Positions 18,121 to 28,242 of a stretch of 64,000 nucleotides of DNA are shown here, piece by piece. The stretch is from Chryseobacterium arthrosphaerae (lineage in GTDB: Bacteria > Bacteroidota > Bacteroidia > Flavobacteriales > Weeksellaceae), in the NCBI RefSeq assembly GCF_001684965.1, contig NZ_MAYG01000001.1:2914001-2978000 (forward strand), written 5' to 3'. Under the pieces are notes generated by a model. It was not told the DNA's origin. It worked only from the letters and a program-made list of their open reading frames with translations, and did not search any database. The number at the start of each line of letters is the position of its first letter. Position 1 is the stretch's first letter. Made by a program: the position numbers and the translations under genes.

Positions 18121-19062
18121 TTACTGTAAGCTTTTAAATGTTACAAAAACCGGAAAGTGATCACTATATCCGCCCAGATACCGTGTGCCGGCATACGTTC
18201 GGAAAGGTCGTCCTTCAAAATTTCTGGTTCTGCTGCTGATTTTTTCAGAATTGAATATATGTGCCTCCTGAAAAGTCAGGGTCTTATTATCAAGAAGTGA
18301 TCTTGACATAATGATCTGATCATACAGCAATCCAGATTTATAATGAAAAGTAGAATAATTTCTTGCAGAAAACAACTGTTGAAAAGGGTTTATCAAAACC
18401 TTCTCATGATCGTTGCCATAGAGAATTTGTACTAAATTTTCATCATCCGGGTTTTCGTTAAAGTCACCACACAATATAACATGCTCCTTATCTTCATCTA
18501 CAATTTTCAAGATCCGTTGCCGGATTTCGTTCAGTATAAAGGCTCTTTTGGGTTTATTGATATCTTTTTCGCGCTTAGAGGGAAGATGGGCGATGAAGAC
18601 ATTAATAATCTCATCTTTATATTTAATTTTTGAAAAAAGTACGTCTCGCGTGGTGTCGTAATTTCCAGTGTTTTTATTTCCTATTTCAAAAAAGAAAGTA
18701 ATGGTTTCAGAATCTATGACCTCTACTTTATTTTTATCATATAACATGGCTACGTCTACCTTCCGTTCATCCATAGAATTGTAATGTACAATTCCGTATT
18801 CCGAATTAAAGGGCTCCATTTCCACCAGATCTTCAAGAACCTTCCTTCCGGAAACTTCAGATAACCCAATGATAAACGGTAAGACGCCATTTTCCTCCTT
18901 CATCAGTTGATATACGTGTGAGATCTTAAAAATTTTATTTTTATATCTCTTTTCATCCCAATTTCTTAAACCTGAACGGGTAGGATCTAATTTGTGTACA
19001 GGTTTCGGATCAGGGAGAAATAAATTTTCAACATTATAAAAAGAGAACAGTTCCGTCAACAT
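18121..19062 (-). CDS. endonuclease/exonuclease/phosphatase family protein
   Basis: 313 residues, no signal peptide. EEP fold: FYNVENLF at the start (metal-binding Asn/Glu), GLSEVSGR (catalytic Glu), VFIAHLPSKRE (catalytic His), LCGDFNENPDD (metal-binding Asp/Asn) and GGYSDHFPVFV at the end (catalytic Asp-His). All active-site positions are kept. The substrate (DNA, RNA or a phosphoester) is not determined by sequence. First gene of a possible operon with the Lrp-type regulator and deoC. Confidence 0.85.
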   Translation of the reverse strand: MLTELFSFYNVENLFLPDPKPVHKLDPTRSGLRNWDEKRYKNKIFKISHVYQLMKEENGVLPFIIGLSEVSGRKVLEDLVEMEPFNSEYGIVHYNSMDERKVDVAMLYDKNKVEVIDSETITFFFEIGNKNTGNYDTTRDVLFSKIKYKDEIINVFIAHLPSKREKDINKPKRAFILNEIRQRILKIVDEDKEHVILCGDFNENPDDENLVQILYGNDHEKVLINPFQQLFSARNYSTFHYKSGLLYDQIIMSRSLLDNKTLTFQEAHIFNSEKISSRTRNFEGRPFRTYAGTRYLGGYSDHFPVFVTFKSLQ

Positions 19063-19433
19063 TAATTTCTATACTTTTAATTTATTATGTTCTTTTTTCT
19101 CAATGTAAATTTATTATTTTTTTTCAAATTTTATTGATTCTTAGCACGATGCAGTCAAATCAATTTCCAATAAGAAATATTTCAAATATAACAAAAAATC
19201 TTAATAAAACCAGTTATAGCGAATTAATTTTTCAATTATTCCCACAATTTAACATATAATTCAAAATACAAATCTATGCAAAAAGTGAAATAATAAAAAT
19301 AAAATTATAATTTAAAATTGAAAATATTAATATTTTTCTATTCACCTACATTTATAACAAATATTATTCCATTTATAATTACAACAAACGTAATTTATTA
19401 AAAAGAAATTGTTCAAATAGGGATATGTATTTT
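19063..19433. other. AT-rich gene-free stretch
   Basis: About 370 bp, visibly more AT-rich than its surroundings, between the EEP-family gene's start and the trmD stop. It must contain the promoter of the EEP gene. It holds a 16-bp palindrome AAAATATTAATATTTT at 19322-19337. I see no open frame, tRNA or convincing terminator. Confidence 0.6.
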
Positions 19434-20105
19434 TTACAGTAAATCGGGGCGTTTTTCTTTGGTAATCCTTACGGCTTCCTCATGACGCCACTCTTCAATC
19501 TTACCGAAGTTTCCGCTCAGTAAGATTTTAGGCACTTCAAGTCCTTTATAACTTTCGGGTCTTGTATAAATAGGTGGCGAAAGAAGATCATCCTGGAAGC
19601 TGTCCGTTAAAGCGCTCTGTTCATCATTCAGAACACCCGGAAGCAGTCTGATGATAGAATCGGCCAGCACACACGCAGCAAGCTCCCCACCTGTAAGAAC
19701 ATAATCTCCGATAGAAATCTCTTTTGTAATATGAAGATCTCTCACCCTCTGGTCTATACCTTTATAATGTCCGCAAAGGAAGATCAAGTTGTTTTTTATA
19801 GAAAGAGAATTGGCTATTTTCTGGTTCAAGGTAACGCCATCCGGGGTCAGGTAAATCACCTCATCATAATTTCTTTGAGATTTCAGCTCTGAAATGCATT
19901 TATCCAATGGCTCTACCATCATGACCATTCCTGCTCCGCCTCCGTAAGGTTCATCATCGATCTGTCTGTGCTTATTGACAGCCCAGTCTCTTAAATGATG
20001 AAAATGTACTTCTGCCAGTCCTTTATCCATCGCTCTCTTCAAAATAGAGGTTTTAAACGGACTTTCCATCAGTTCAGGAAGTACGCTTATGATATCAATT
20101 CTCAT
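19434..20105 (-). CDS. trmD: tRNA (guanine37-N1)-methyltransferase
   Basis: Methylates G37 next to the anticodon to prevent frameshifting. 223 residues. The SPOUT trefoil-knot motifs are present: [22 protein letters not shown] and [11 protein letters not shown], plus [21 protein letters not shown]. Its ATG overlaps the TGA of the upstream NADH dehydrogenase gene in an ATGA, so the two are translationally coupled. This partner is unusual, since trmD is commonly with rimM, rpsP or rplS. Confidence 0.96.
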   Translation of the reverse strand: MRIDIISVLPELMESPFKTSILKRAMDKGLAEVHFHHLRDWAVNKHRQIDDEPYGGGAGMVMMVEPLDKCISELKSQRNYDEVIYLTPDGVTLNQKIANSLSIKNNLIFLCGHYKGIDQRVRDLHITKEISIGDYVLTGGELAACVLADSIIRLLPGVLNDEQSALTDSFQDDLLSPPIYTRPESYKGLEVPKILLSGNFGKIEEWRHEEAVRITKEKRPDLL

Positions 20106-21364
20106 TGTAATGTTCCGTTTTTCTTAGTAGGTATAATAATTAATCTTAAAGAAGAATCTTTGTTGATATAGCTCCACATCCAGTTGAAGAATATGGCCAG
20201 CTTATTTCGAACGCTCAAAATTAGCATTAAATGCAGAAACATCCAGAAATACCAGGCCAGAAATCCCTGGAACTTGATAAATGGCAGGTCAACAACTGCT
20301 CTGTGCTTTCCAATGGTAGCTAATGAGCCTTTGTCATCATACTCATATTCTTTCCATTCGTTCTGATTTTTCTTTAAAAGATTTTTACCTAAGTTCTTTG
20401 CCTGATTTATGGCTACATTGGCAACCTGAGGGTGCCCCTGAGGATATTTAGGGGTTTCCATATAGGCAATATCACCAATGGCATATATATTATCGTAGCC
20501 TTTTATTTTATTGTATCTGTCAACGATGTATCTGTTCCGAACTAATTTTTCTTCGGGGAAACCGTCTATCACATTTCCTGTAACGCCTGCTGCCCAGATA
20601 ACATTATTGGATGGGATTTCCTTTCCGCTTCTCAGATGTACTTTATCGCCGTCATAATCTGTCACTACTTCTCCGCTCATAAAGGTCACTCCCAGATCTT
20701 TCAGATATTTCTCAGATTTGTCCTGTGCTTCCTGGCTCATGACGGCAAGAGGCTTTTCAGTAGAGCTTACCAGAATAATCTTCAGCTGGTCAAAGTTCAT
20801 ATACGGATAATCTCTGGGAAGGATGTCTTTTTTCATTTCGGCGAAGGCTCCTGCGAGCTCTACACCGGTAGGGCCGCTTCCTACGATTACGATATTCCAG
20901 TTTCCGTCATCGCTCCGGCTTTTTTCTATGATCAGTTTTTCAAAGGTCATCAGAACGTGATTCCTGATGCTGATCGCTTCCTGGGTATTTTTCATCCCAA
21001 AGGCCTTGCCTTCAAGTTCTTTATTACCAAAAAAATTAGTTTTACAGCCTGTTGCAATGATGAGTTTGTCATAGGTAAATTCAGCTTCATCCGTAATTAC
21101 CTTATTGTTGACCGGATCAATCTCCCTGACGTCTGTCATCCGGAACTGTGTGTTTCTGGACTGCTGAAAAATCTTTCTGAAGGGGAAAGAAATGTTGGAA
21201 GGCTCTATCCTTCCTGAGGCAACCTGATAAAAAAGCGGCTGAAACATATGATGGTTCATCCGGTCCAGAACAATTACTTTTTTGTTCTTATTATTTAATG
21301 TTTTTGCAAGCTGCAGCCCCGCAAATCCTCCTCCAATAATGATGATTTTTTCGCGTGTTTCCAT
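20102..21364 (-). CDS. type II NADH:quinone dehydrogenase (NAD(P)/FAD-dependent oxidoreductase)
   Basis: 420 residues. First Rossmann motif [14 protein letters not shown] (FAD), second [19 protein letters not shown] (NADH), and the C-terminal FAD motif YAIGDIAY. The C-terminal region (about 360-405) has hydrophobic and amphipathic segments for membrane attachment. It oxidises NADH and reduces quinone without pumping protons. A TTG at 21373 extends it by three codons, but ATG 21364 is preferred. It overlaps trmD by 4 bp. Confidence 0.9.
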   Translation of the reverse strand: METREKIIIIGGGFAGLQLAKTLNNKNKKVIVLDRMNHHMFQPLFYQVASGRIEPSNISFPFRKIFQQSRNTQFRMTDVREIDPVNNKVITDEAEFTYDKLIIATGCKTNFFGNKELEGKAFGMKNTQEAISIRNHVLMTFEKLIIEKSRSDDGNWNIVIVGSGPTGVELAGAFAEMKKDILPRDYPYMNFDQLKIILVSSTEKPLAVMSQEAQDKSEKYLKDLGVTFMSGEVVTDYDGDKVHLRSGKEIPSNNVIWAAGVTGNVIDGFPEEKLVRNRYIVDRYNKIKGYDNIYAIGDIAYMETPKYPQGHPQVANVAINQAKNLGKNLLKKNQNEWKEYEYDDKGSLATIGKHRAVVDLPFIKFQGFLAWYFWMFLHLMLILSVRNKLAIFFNWMWSYINKDSSLRLIIIPTKKNGTLQ

Positions 21365-21412
21365 AATACACAAATTTACTGATTTTATTTAGCATTTAGC
21401 AGTGAAAAAAGT

Positions 21413-21420
21413 TAGTTTTG
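21413..21420 (+). promoter_or_regulatory. -7 promoter element of the lysozyme gene
   Basis: TAGTTTTG matches TAnnTTTG and overlaps an in-frame TTG (21418), which shows that the real start is ATG 21430. Confidence 0.45.
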
Positions 21421-21429
21421 CAAAACTTT

Positions 21430-22293
21430 ATGACACCAAAAAAGTACACCAAAAAAACTGCCAAACGGATCCATAAGAACAGACGGAAGAAGTATTTTTT
21501 CCGGAGATGGGTAATACTGGCGATCCTGATAATTGCTTTAATAGGTACCGGATTTTATTTAAAACAATCTGTCAGCTATTATTACGCTTTGTACTTTAAT
21601 AAATTCAGGCATAAAAAACTTCACAACAGCGAAAAGGAAGCCGCAAGGATTCAGAGGATCATAAGCAGCAACCTGGACAAGACCTATGGATTCGACATTT
21701 CCCATTATCAGAACCGGGAAGATATCAAGTGGGACAGTCTGAGTATCGGAAACAAAACCATACCGCTGGAATTTGTGGTAATGCGTGCTACCATGGGCAA
21801 CAGAAGTGCAGACAAGCACTTCAATGACTTCTGGGCAGAAGCTAAAAAGCACGATATGATCCGTGGGGCCTATCATTTTTACAGAGCCGATGAAGATCCT
21901 GTGATCCAGGCCAATAATTTTCTGGAGAATGTAAAACTGGAAAGCGGAGACCTTCCCCCTATTTTAGATATTGAAAAAATCCCTAAACGAAAGACCAATA
22001 AAAAGTTGGTAGAGGATCTGAAAACATGGTGCAAGATTGTGGAAGAATCTTACGGTAAAAAACCTATTATCTATACCTACTATCATTATTATAAAGATTT
22101 CCTGAAAGGCGAATTTGAAGATTATCCGCTCTGGCTGGCCAATTATAATGACGTTCCTACTCCATCTCCTGATGATCAGTGGGATTTCTGGCAATTCACA
22201 GAGAACGGGATCGTTCATGGTATCAATACTAAAGTAGATCTTGATATTTACAATGGAAATTCATGGTCATTGAAGAGATTAACACTGGATTAG
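21430..22293 (+). CDS. glycoside hydrolase family 25 (lysozyme-like), membrane anchored
   Basis: 287 residues. A basic N-terminus, one hydrophobic helix (about residues 27-45), then a GH25 barrel: YGFDISHYQNRE (catalytic Asp), FVVMRATMG, GAYHFYRADEDP, LPPILDIEK (catalytic Asp/Glu pair) and PLWLANYN. The family cleaves the beta-1,4 bond of peptidoglycan as a muramidase. The anchor suggests a periplasmic, membrane-bound enzyme for cell-wall remodelling rather than a phage lysin; no phage genes are nearby. Confidence 0.88.
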   Translation: MTPKKYTKKTAKRIHKNRRKKYFFRRWVILAILIIALIGTGFYLKQSVSYYYALYFNKFRHKKLHNSEKEAARIQRIISSNLDKTYGFDISHYQNREDIKWDSLSIGNKTIPLEFVVMRATMGNRSADKHFNDFWAEAKKHDMIRGAYHFYRADEDPVIQANNFLENVKLESGDLPPILDIEKIPKRKTNKKLVEDLKTWCKIVEESYGKKPIIYTYYHYYKDFLKGEFEDYPLWLANYNDVPTPSPDDQWDFWQFTENGIVHGINTKVDLDIYNGNSWSLKRLTLD

Positions 22294-22524
22294 AAGGAAG
22301 CAAAACAGATATTGGAAGGTGAAAGTTATGATCTGTTTAAAATTGACTTAAAGTCTTTTTTAAGTTTATTAACCCTACAATTGCAAAGAAAATTACACCG
22401 GATATTTTTCGTTCACAAAAGCGTTACATTTAACAAATAATAATGATGCCCTATGGAATTGAAATCCCTTTGTAAATGTTTACATTGTTCATTCTTCCAG
22501 ACTCCATCTTCCTGTTTCCTGTCT

Positions 22525-24174
22525 CTAGTTCTTTTCCAGAAACTTCAGAATATCCGCATTTAATTCGTCCGGTCTTTCATAAGGAACCATGTGAGTGGTA
22601 TCTTTATAAATGATCTTTTCTGCATCAGGAATTTGCCTGGCAATCATTTCCGTATGATCCTGTTTGATGACATCTTTGTCTCCGGCAATGACCAATACCG
22701 GGCTCTTTATTCTATTTAAATCCTTTTTGCTGATGTTCGGTTCTGTCAGCATGATCTTTAAAAGTCTGCGTTCATTGATGGTATCTGCTGCTCCCATCTG
22801 ATTCAGTTGTGCCATCTGAGTGGTGAAGCGTTCCATCAGTTGATCTTGCACGCCTTCAGGAAATGCATTAGCTCCAATGATGACGAGCCTGTTAAGTTTT
22901 TCAGGATATTTCAGGGCAAACTCAAGACCGGTATTACCGCCATCACTCCATCCGGCAATATTGATTTTGTCGAGCTTTAAATGATCTGCCAATGCTTTTA
23001 CATCATCTGCAAACAATTTATAGGTAAAATCTCTTTTGGAAGTGTCTTTACTTTTCCCCTGACCTCTGGTATCTACCACAATTACTTTATACTGCTTTGC
23101 TAAAGCAGGAATCTGCTGATAATAATCCCTGATGCTTCCGGAATTGCCATGCAGCAATACCAGAGGTTTGCCTTCACCATAAACTTCATAATAAAGATCA
23201 GTATCTTTCAGGGCAAGATAATGTCCTGCCGTTTCATTTTTACCGTATATCGATTGGCTGGCCTCTTCTATATTTTTGCTGTTATCCCGCAGCCATTCCT
23301 GGCTATCATCTGTATAGCCCCTATCATCTTCCCCGGTATCTTTTCCGTTTTTATCCATCTTTACATCGATATTAATGGCAGGAGCCGCAATAGACATTTT
23401 TTGCCAGTCTCCATAAAACTCTCTTAAAAAACCTGTTCTGAAAAGAGCTGCGCTTATCTTAATCCTGCCCTCAAAAGCTTTTAGGAACTGTATTCCGACA
23501 AAAAACCTGCCCTGCACCCAAATATTACGATCATTAACATCAAGGGTATAGGTTCCGTCTTTGATCATATCCTCGGTAAGTTCTACGGTAATTTCCTCAT
23601 CCAGAATATTTTTATCCGGAAAACCGTTTTTCTCACTATAGATGCTATATCTCATCAGAACCGGCTCCTTTGAAACAAAACTGGCAATATTCAGATTGAT
23701 ATTTTTAATCTTCGATCTTTTTCTGGCATTAAACTCCAGAGCGGTTTCCCCAAGAAATTTGTTTCGGTCAAATTCCGGATTAACGAAATACATAACACTT
23801 TTTGTTTTCGTGTTTACGCCCCAGTTTTTATCTACAAGCTTTTTAGGCCGGATGGCAATTTCCTTTATATTTTTAGGCCGTTCCGTTAAAAATATCTTCT
23901 GCTGATCATGCTTTTTAAAATTCTCCACCGTTTCTTCATACAGATCATATCCCGGGACTTCGATCTTTACCTTTTGCCCGGGATCCAGACTGGTAAGATC
24001 AATTGAAAAGTTGCCTTTTCCGTCAGAAATCGTTCCGGTTGTTTTCTTGGCTACTCCAATTTTTACATAAGGAACAGGTTGGTTTTCATTTTTGGAGATA
24101 ATGGTTCCCGAAATTACCTGGGCATCCAGGACTGATGCTGCACAAAGGAAGAATAAGGTATTGCGTTTTTTCAT
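22525..24174 (-). CDS. secreted alpha/beta hydrolase with N-terminal CarboxypepD_reg-like domain
   Basis: 549 residues from ATG 24174 (a TTG at 24192 would add six). Signal peptide MKKRNTLFFLCAASVLDA. Residues about 20-95 are the CarboxypepD_reg-like beta domain common in Bacteroidota exported proteins (VISGTIISKNENQPVPYVKIGV). A middle region of about 200 residues is another beta-rich part. Residues about 325-549 are an alpha/beta hydrolase: oxyanion LLHGNSGS, nucleophile GWSDGG, the acid in VIAGDKD and the His in TTHMVPYE. Substrate unknown. A plain hydrolase is usually one domain, so the fusion is worth noting. Confidence 0.82.
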   Translation of the reverse strand: MKKRNTLFFLCAASVLDAQVISGTIISKNENQPVPYVKIGVAKKTTGTISDGKGNFSIDLTSLDPGQKVKIEVPGYDLYEETVENFKKHDQQKIFLTERPKNIKEIAIRPKKLVDKNWGVNTKTKSVMYFVNPEFDRNKFLGETALEFNARKRSKIKNINLNIASFVSKEPVLMRYSIYSEKNGFPDKNILDEEITVELTEDMIKDGTYTLDVNDRNIWVQGRFFVGIQFLKAFEGRIKISAALFRTGFLREFYGDWQKMSIAAPAINIDVKMDKNGKDTGEDDRGYTDDSQEWLRDNSKNIEEASQSIYGKNETAGHYLALKDTDLYYEVYGEGKPLVLLHGNSGSIRDYYQQIPALAKQYKVIVVDTRGQGKSKDTSKRDFTYKLFADDVKALADHLKLDKINIAGWSDGGNTGLEFALKYPEKLNRLVIIGANAFPEGVQDQLMERFTTQMAQLNQMGAADTINERRLLKIMLTEPNISKKDLNRIKSPVLVIAGDKDVIKQDHTEMIARQIPDAEKIIYKDTTHMVPYERPDELNADILKFLEKN

Positions 24175-24321
24175 GTTAAAAGTTTGATGCAAACTTATTT
24201 ATTTAAAACCGCCGACATTCATAAAGTCATATTAAAATTCTCCTTCTTTTAGTTAAATTTATTGTAAAAACTCAGCGTTTAGCGGGCTGAAAAACTCTGA
24301 CAATAAATGCTTCCCTGATTT

Positions 24322-24834
24322 TTACAGAATATCCATAATCTCTTTCCAGGAATTTACTCTTTTATAAGTATCATTTTCTATCAATTCGTTGTGTGGCTGT
24401 GTAAAGATCAGTCTTTCTCCTGAGAAATGATCCAGATTCTTAGGATAATCATCGATCATCACATCGCCTGATACTACTTTTTTGCTTCCGCAAAGGACAA
24501 TCTGCTCCCAGCTGATGAAAGGAAAATGCTCTACAAGCCAGTCATACTTTTCTCTTAAGCTGTTCGGAAACTCCATTCCTGCAGATACAATATACACTTC
24601 ATATTTGCTGTTCAGGTACTCCATCGCCTCACGGCTGCCTTCCATCACAGGCAAAGTCCTGAAAAACCCTACTTCATTGACATGGCTTTTGCCATTGGGA
24701 AAAGCTTCTGTTTCGGGCTTCCCGGCTATTTCTCTGATTTCGATCTCTCTTCCTGTGTCTCTTTTTTCAAACTGTACCAGCTGATGGTATACATCTGCCA
24801 TCACCCCGTCCATATCGACAATTACTTTTTTCAT
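24322..24834 (-). CDS. 5'(3')-deoxyribonucleotidase (NT5C family)
   Basis: 170 residues. HAD-superfamily motif I DMDGVMADVYHQL with the nucleophile Asp, motif II in VYIVSAG, motif III Lys region (GSKKVVSG) and motif IV GDVMIDDYPKNL. Length and motifs fit the NT5C-type phosphatases that remove phosphate from (deoxy)nucleotides. It is cytoplasmic and divergent from the ABC-F gene. Confidence 0.87.
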   Translation of the reverse strand: MKKVIVDMDGVMADVYHQLVQFEKRDTGREIEIREIAGKPETEAFPNGKSHVNEVGFFRTLPVMEGSREAMEYLNSKYEVYIVSAGMEFPNSLREKYDWLVEHFPFISWEQIVLCGSKKVVSGDVMIDDYPKNLDHFSGERLIFTQPHNELIENDTYKRVNSWKEIMDIL

Positions 24835-25060
24835 TACCTCAAATCGGATTTTACATTATTATTAAATTATTTCTATGAATACCAGCTGTTTCGCTGATAT
24901 TCCTATCAAATGTACAGAATAGTTTCCGCCGGCAGTGGATACAGTTTATTAAAAAAACGTGAATAATCATTTTATAAAAAGGTGTTCAGGAAAATTTTAT
25001 GGTTACATTTTCGTATTTTTGCGGCTCAATTCTAATTCAAAACCAAAGCATTAATTTCCA

Positions 25061-26953
25061 ATGAATTACGTTTCTGCAGAAAATCTTACCAAATCTTACG
25101 GCATCAAAGTTTTGTTTGAAAACATTTCTTTTCACATTAATGAAGGAGACAAAATTGCCATTGTTGCCAAAAACGGAAGCGGAAAATCTACCCTTCTGAA
25201 AATATTAATGGGTAAAGAAATTGCAGACAGCGGTACTGTGATCATCAATAAAGATATTCAGGTGGTTCTGTTTGACCAGGAGATCGATTATGATCCCAAT
25301 CTCAGCATTGAGGAATTTATGATGACTTTGGACTCGGAACCTATTCTGGCTCTGAAGAACTACCACAAATCCCTTCACTCTACAGATCAGGACTTCATTG
25401 AAAAGGCATTGGCAGATATGGAAGTTCACAAAGCCTGGGATCTGGAAAATGAAATGAAGCAGATTCTGTCTCAGCTTAAGATCACTGATCTGGATGCCAA
25501 AATGGGAACTCTTTCTGGAGGGCAGATCAAACGTGTGGCCCTGGCAAAATTATTAACGGAAACCAGAGCTGAACACAGACATACACTTCTGATCATGGAT
25601 GAACCTACCAACCACCTTGATGTGGACATGGTAGAATGGCTTGAGAACTATCTGAACAAAGCAAAAATCACCTTGCTGCTGGTAACTCACGACCGGTATT
25701 TCCTGGACAGTGTCTGCGATATCATCTGGGAAATGGAAGACAGGAATCTTTATGTTCATAACGGTTCATATGCCACTTATCTTGAAAATAAAATGATTCG
25801 TGAGGAAAATCTCAATGCCACTATTGATAAGGCCAACAACCTTTACAGAAAGGAGCTTGAGTGGATGCGAAGACAGCCTAAAGCAAGAACAACCAAATCC
25901 AAAAGCAGGATTGATGCCTTCTATGAAACAGAAAAAGTGGCCAAGACCGATACCCGGAAAGAAGGCCTGGAACTGGATTTTGAAATGAAACGTCTGGGAA
26001 ATAAAATTCTTGAACTGAAACATATTGATAAAAGTTTCGGGGATAAGGTTCTTTTAAAAGACTTCAGTTATCAGTTTCAGCGTGGTGAGAAGGTAGGAAT
26101 CATCGGGAAAAACGGGGCTGGAAAATCTACTTTATTAAATATTATTCAGGGATTTGAAAAAGCAGACAAAGGGGAAATAGAAACGGGAGAAACTATTTCT
26201 TTCGGGTATTTTGCCCAAAAGGGACTTACTTATAAGGAAGACGAGCGTGTGATTGATTTCATTAAAGAAATTGCAGAGCATTATCCTCTGGCTAACGGAA
26301 GAAGTCTTTCCGCATCACAGTTCCTGAGATTATTCTTATTTGACGACCAGACGCAATACTCTCCTATTTCCAAACTTTCGGGAGGTGAAAAAAGAAGGCT
26401 TCACCTGATGTATATTTTATACCAGAATCCTAACTTCCTGATTTTTGATGAGCCTACGAACGACCTGGATCTTCCGACCCTGACGGTCCTGGAAAACTTC
26501 CTTCAACAATTCCAGGGATCTCTGATCATCGTTTCCCACGACCGTTATTTTATGGACAGGATTGTAGACCATGTGCTGGCTTTTGAAGGAAACGGAAAAA
26601 TAAAAGATTTTGTAGGAAATTTCTCAGAATACAGGGAAGCCAAAAGCCGGGAAGAATCTTTAGAAAAAAATACAACGGCAAAGCCAGAACCGGTAAAAGA
26701 AACCCCTGCAGCTACCGTAAACGCTTCATCGTCCCATTCTAAAAGGAAACTTACCTTTAAGGAACAGAGAGAACTGGAAACGATTGAAAAAGAAATGCCT
26801 GAATTGGAAGAACAGCGTGCAAAAATCCTGGATCAGCTTAACAATGAAACAGATTACGAAAAAATAGCTAAGCTATCTTCTGAACTGGAAACAGTTTCTG
26901 AAACACTCGAAAACCAGGAGATGAGATGGCTTGAGCTTCAGGAATTATTATAA
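25061..26953 (+). CDS. ABC-F family ATPase (Uup-like)
   Basis: 630 residues with two tandem ATPase domains and no membrane segments. Domain 1: Walker A GKNGSGKST, signature LSGGQIKRVALA, Walker B LLIMDEPTNHLD. Domain 2: Walker A GKNGAGKST, signature LSGGEKRRL, Walker B FLIFDEPTNDLD. The C-terminal extension (about 550-630) is a charged coiled coil as in Uup. The family acts on ribosomes or, for Uup, in DNA-related processes. All catalytic motifs are intact, unlike the export ABC at 36135. Confidence 0.93.
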   Translation: MNYVSAENLTKSYGIKVLFENISFHINEGDKIAIVAKNGSGKSTLLKILMGKEIADSGTVIINKDIQVVLFDQEIDYDPNLSIEEFMMTLDSEPILALKNYHKSLHSTDQDFIEKALADMEVHKAWDLENEMKQILSQLKITDLDAKMGTLSGGQIKRVALAKLLTETRAEHRHTLLIMDEPTNHLDVDMVEWLENYLNKAKITLLLVTHDRYFLDSVCDIIWEMEDRNLYVHNGSYATYLENKMIREENLNATIDKANNLYRKELEWMRRQPKARTTKSKSRIDAFYETEKVAKTDTRKEGLELDFEMKRLGNKILELKHIDKSFGDKVLLKDFSYQFQRGEKVGIIGKNGAGKSTLLNIIQGFEKADKGEIETGETISFGYFAQKGLTYKEDERVIDFIKEIAEHYPLANGRSLSASQFLRLFLFDDQTQYSPISKLSGGEKRRLHLMYILYQNPNFLIFDEPTNDLDLPTLTVLENFLQQFQGSLIIVSHDRYFMDRIVDHVLAFEGNGKIKDFVGNFSEYREAKSREESLEKNTTAKPEPVKETPAATVNASSSHSKRKLTFKEQRELETIEKEMPELEEQRAKILDQLNNETDYEKIAKLSSELETVSETLENQEMRWLELQELL

Positions 26954-26960
26954 AAAAACA

Positions 26961-27026
26961 TGAGCTATGAATGAATTCAGGGGTTTTTATTCTTCATCCT
27001 AAAACCCTTAACTCACTCATAGCTCA
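26961..27026. repeat. nested palindrome between convergent genes (likely bidirectional terminator)
   Basis: Outer arms TGAGCTATGA / TCATAGCTCA (10 bp, perfect) enclose inner arms GGGTTTT / AAAACCC. It lies between the convergent ABC-F gene and the oxidoreductase gene and could fold as a long stem. The layout suggests a terminator or a small dispersed palindromic element. Confidence 0.65.
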
Positions 27027-27037
27027 CTGATAATCAT

Positions 27038-28093
27038 CTACAGCACCACCACCCTTTCTTCTTCTGAACTTTCCAGGGAGGCGTCGATGATTTTCATATT
27101 CAGGATTACCTCTTTTCCGGGAGAAGGTAAAGGATATCCGAAAACAATGTGCTCATAGATCTGTTGGTAATAATCCATATAATTTCCGGCTTCACTGGAA
27201 GTCTCCATTCTTTCAGTTTCTCCTTTTTCATTTAAAAAGTTGACGATCCCATCAGGTTCTTTCAAGGGCTGTGCCCATTCTTTACCGTAGACAGGAATCG
27301 CTCCGCTTACCAGTTCATTTTCCTGATTATCGGTTCTCTCCTGAAGGAATGTTCCCCTGTCACCATGAATTTTATAGGCGTGATGGTCTTCTTTGGTAAA
27401 TACCGATGATTTTAACCGTACTCTAAGATCATTTTTATAGAACAGCAGGATCTCAAAATAATCATTTGCAAACTCAGACCCTTTCATAGAGAAGACATCA
27501 GCAAAAAGCTTTTCAGGATATCCGAAATACTGTATTGCCTGGTCTACGAGATGTGCTCCGAGATCGTGAAGTGAGCCTGAGCCCATCTGATCCGGGCTTT
27601 CTTTATGCTGTTTCCCGCTTGGCTCAGTCCGGAATCTGTCAAAACGGATTTCAGCTTCTTTAATATTCCCCAGCTTATCCGAAGAGAGGATCTCTTTCAC
27701 CTTCAAAAAATCACGGTCAAACCTTCTGTTCTGATATACGCTTAAGAATAATCCTTTATCTTCAGCCAGTTTCACCAGTTCTTCAGCTTCTGAAACATTG
27801 ACTGTAAAAGGTTTTTCAACAATGATATTTTTTCCTGCTTCCAGTGCTTTTCTGGCATATTCATAATGGGTCTGCACCGGAGTGTTGATAATCACCAGTT
27901 CAACATCTGCCTTCTCCAGCATTTCTTCTACGGAACGATAGATGGTTGCTTCCGGATATTTATCTTTAGATTCTTCTTTACTTCTCTCTACTATGCCGGA
28001 AAGAAAAAATCCCGGATGTTCCTTTAGAAAAGGAGCATGAAACACTTTTCCACTCATCCCAAAGGCACAAAGCCCTGCTTTTACCAATTGCAT
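27038..28093 (-). CDS. Gfo/Idh/MocA family oxidoreductase
   Basis: 351 residues, cytoplasmic. N-terminal Rossmann fold (LCAFGMSGKVFHAPFL; cofactor NAD(P)), the family's EKP motif in IIVEKPFTVN, and a C-terminal alpha/beta substrate domain with DLGAHLVDQA. Members oxidise or reduce sugars and related polyols. The substrate is not predictable here. It is convergent with the ABC-F gene and divergent from the TonB receptor gene. Confidence 0.9.
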   Translation of the reverse strand: MQLVKAGLCAFGMSGKVFHAPFLKEHPGFFLSGIVERSKEESKDKYPEATIYRSVEEMLEKADVELVIINTPVQTHYEYARKALEAGKNIIVEKPFTVNVSEAEELVKLAEDKGLFLSVYQNRRFDRDFLKVKEILSSDKLGNIKEAEIRFDRFRTEPSGKQHKESPDQMGSGSLHDLGAHLVDQAIQYFGYPEKLFADVFSMKGSEFANDYFEILLFYKNDLRVRLKSSVFTKEDHHAYKIHGDRGTFLQERTDNQENELVSGAIPVYGKEWAQPLKEPDGIVNFLNEKGETERMETSSEAGNYMDYYQQIYEHIVFGYPLPSPGKEVILNMKIIDASLESSEEERVVVL

Positions 28094-28202
28094 ATTCTTT
28101 TATTTTTTACAAATATATTCATAAAAAAAGCGGATCACACCTATTGATTGCATAGAAACGAATCATTTTTTGCATGTGAAGGATATGACAAAAATCATAA
28201 AA

Positions 28203-28225
28203 TTATTTTTAACTATTCTAAACAA
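28203..28225 (+). promoter_or_regulatory. weak Fur-like palindrome upstream of the TonB receptor promoter
   Basis: TTATTTTTAAC and ATTCTAAACAA flank one central base; 7 of 11 arm positions match. It lies about 5 bp before the -7 element. It is similar in form to the stronger site at 28243-28265. Confidence 0.4.
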
Positions 28226-28230
28226 ATACT

Positions 28231-28238
28231 TACATTTG
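28231..28238 (+). promoter_or_regulatory. -7 promoter element of the TonB receptor gene
   Basis: TACATTTG fits TAnnTTTG and lies 34 nt before ATG 28273, between two palindromic sites. Confidence 0.5.
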
Positions 28239-28242
28239 CGCC

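Noticed and set aside
19063..19433. Second origin-like AT-rich region
   Set aside because: It has no DnaA boxes and only one short palindrome.
21430..22293. Phage endolysin
   Set aside because: GH25 enzymes are often phage lysins, but this one has a membrane anchor and no phage genes are near.
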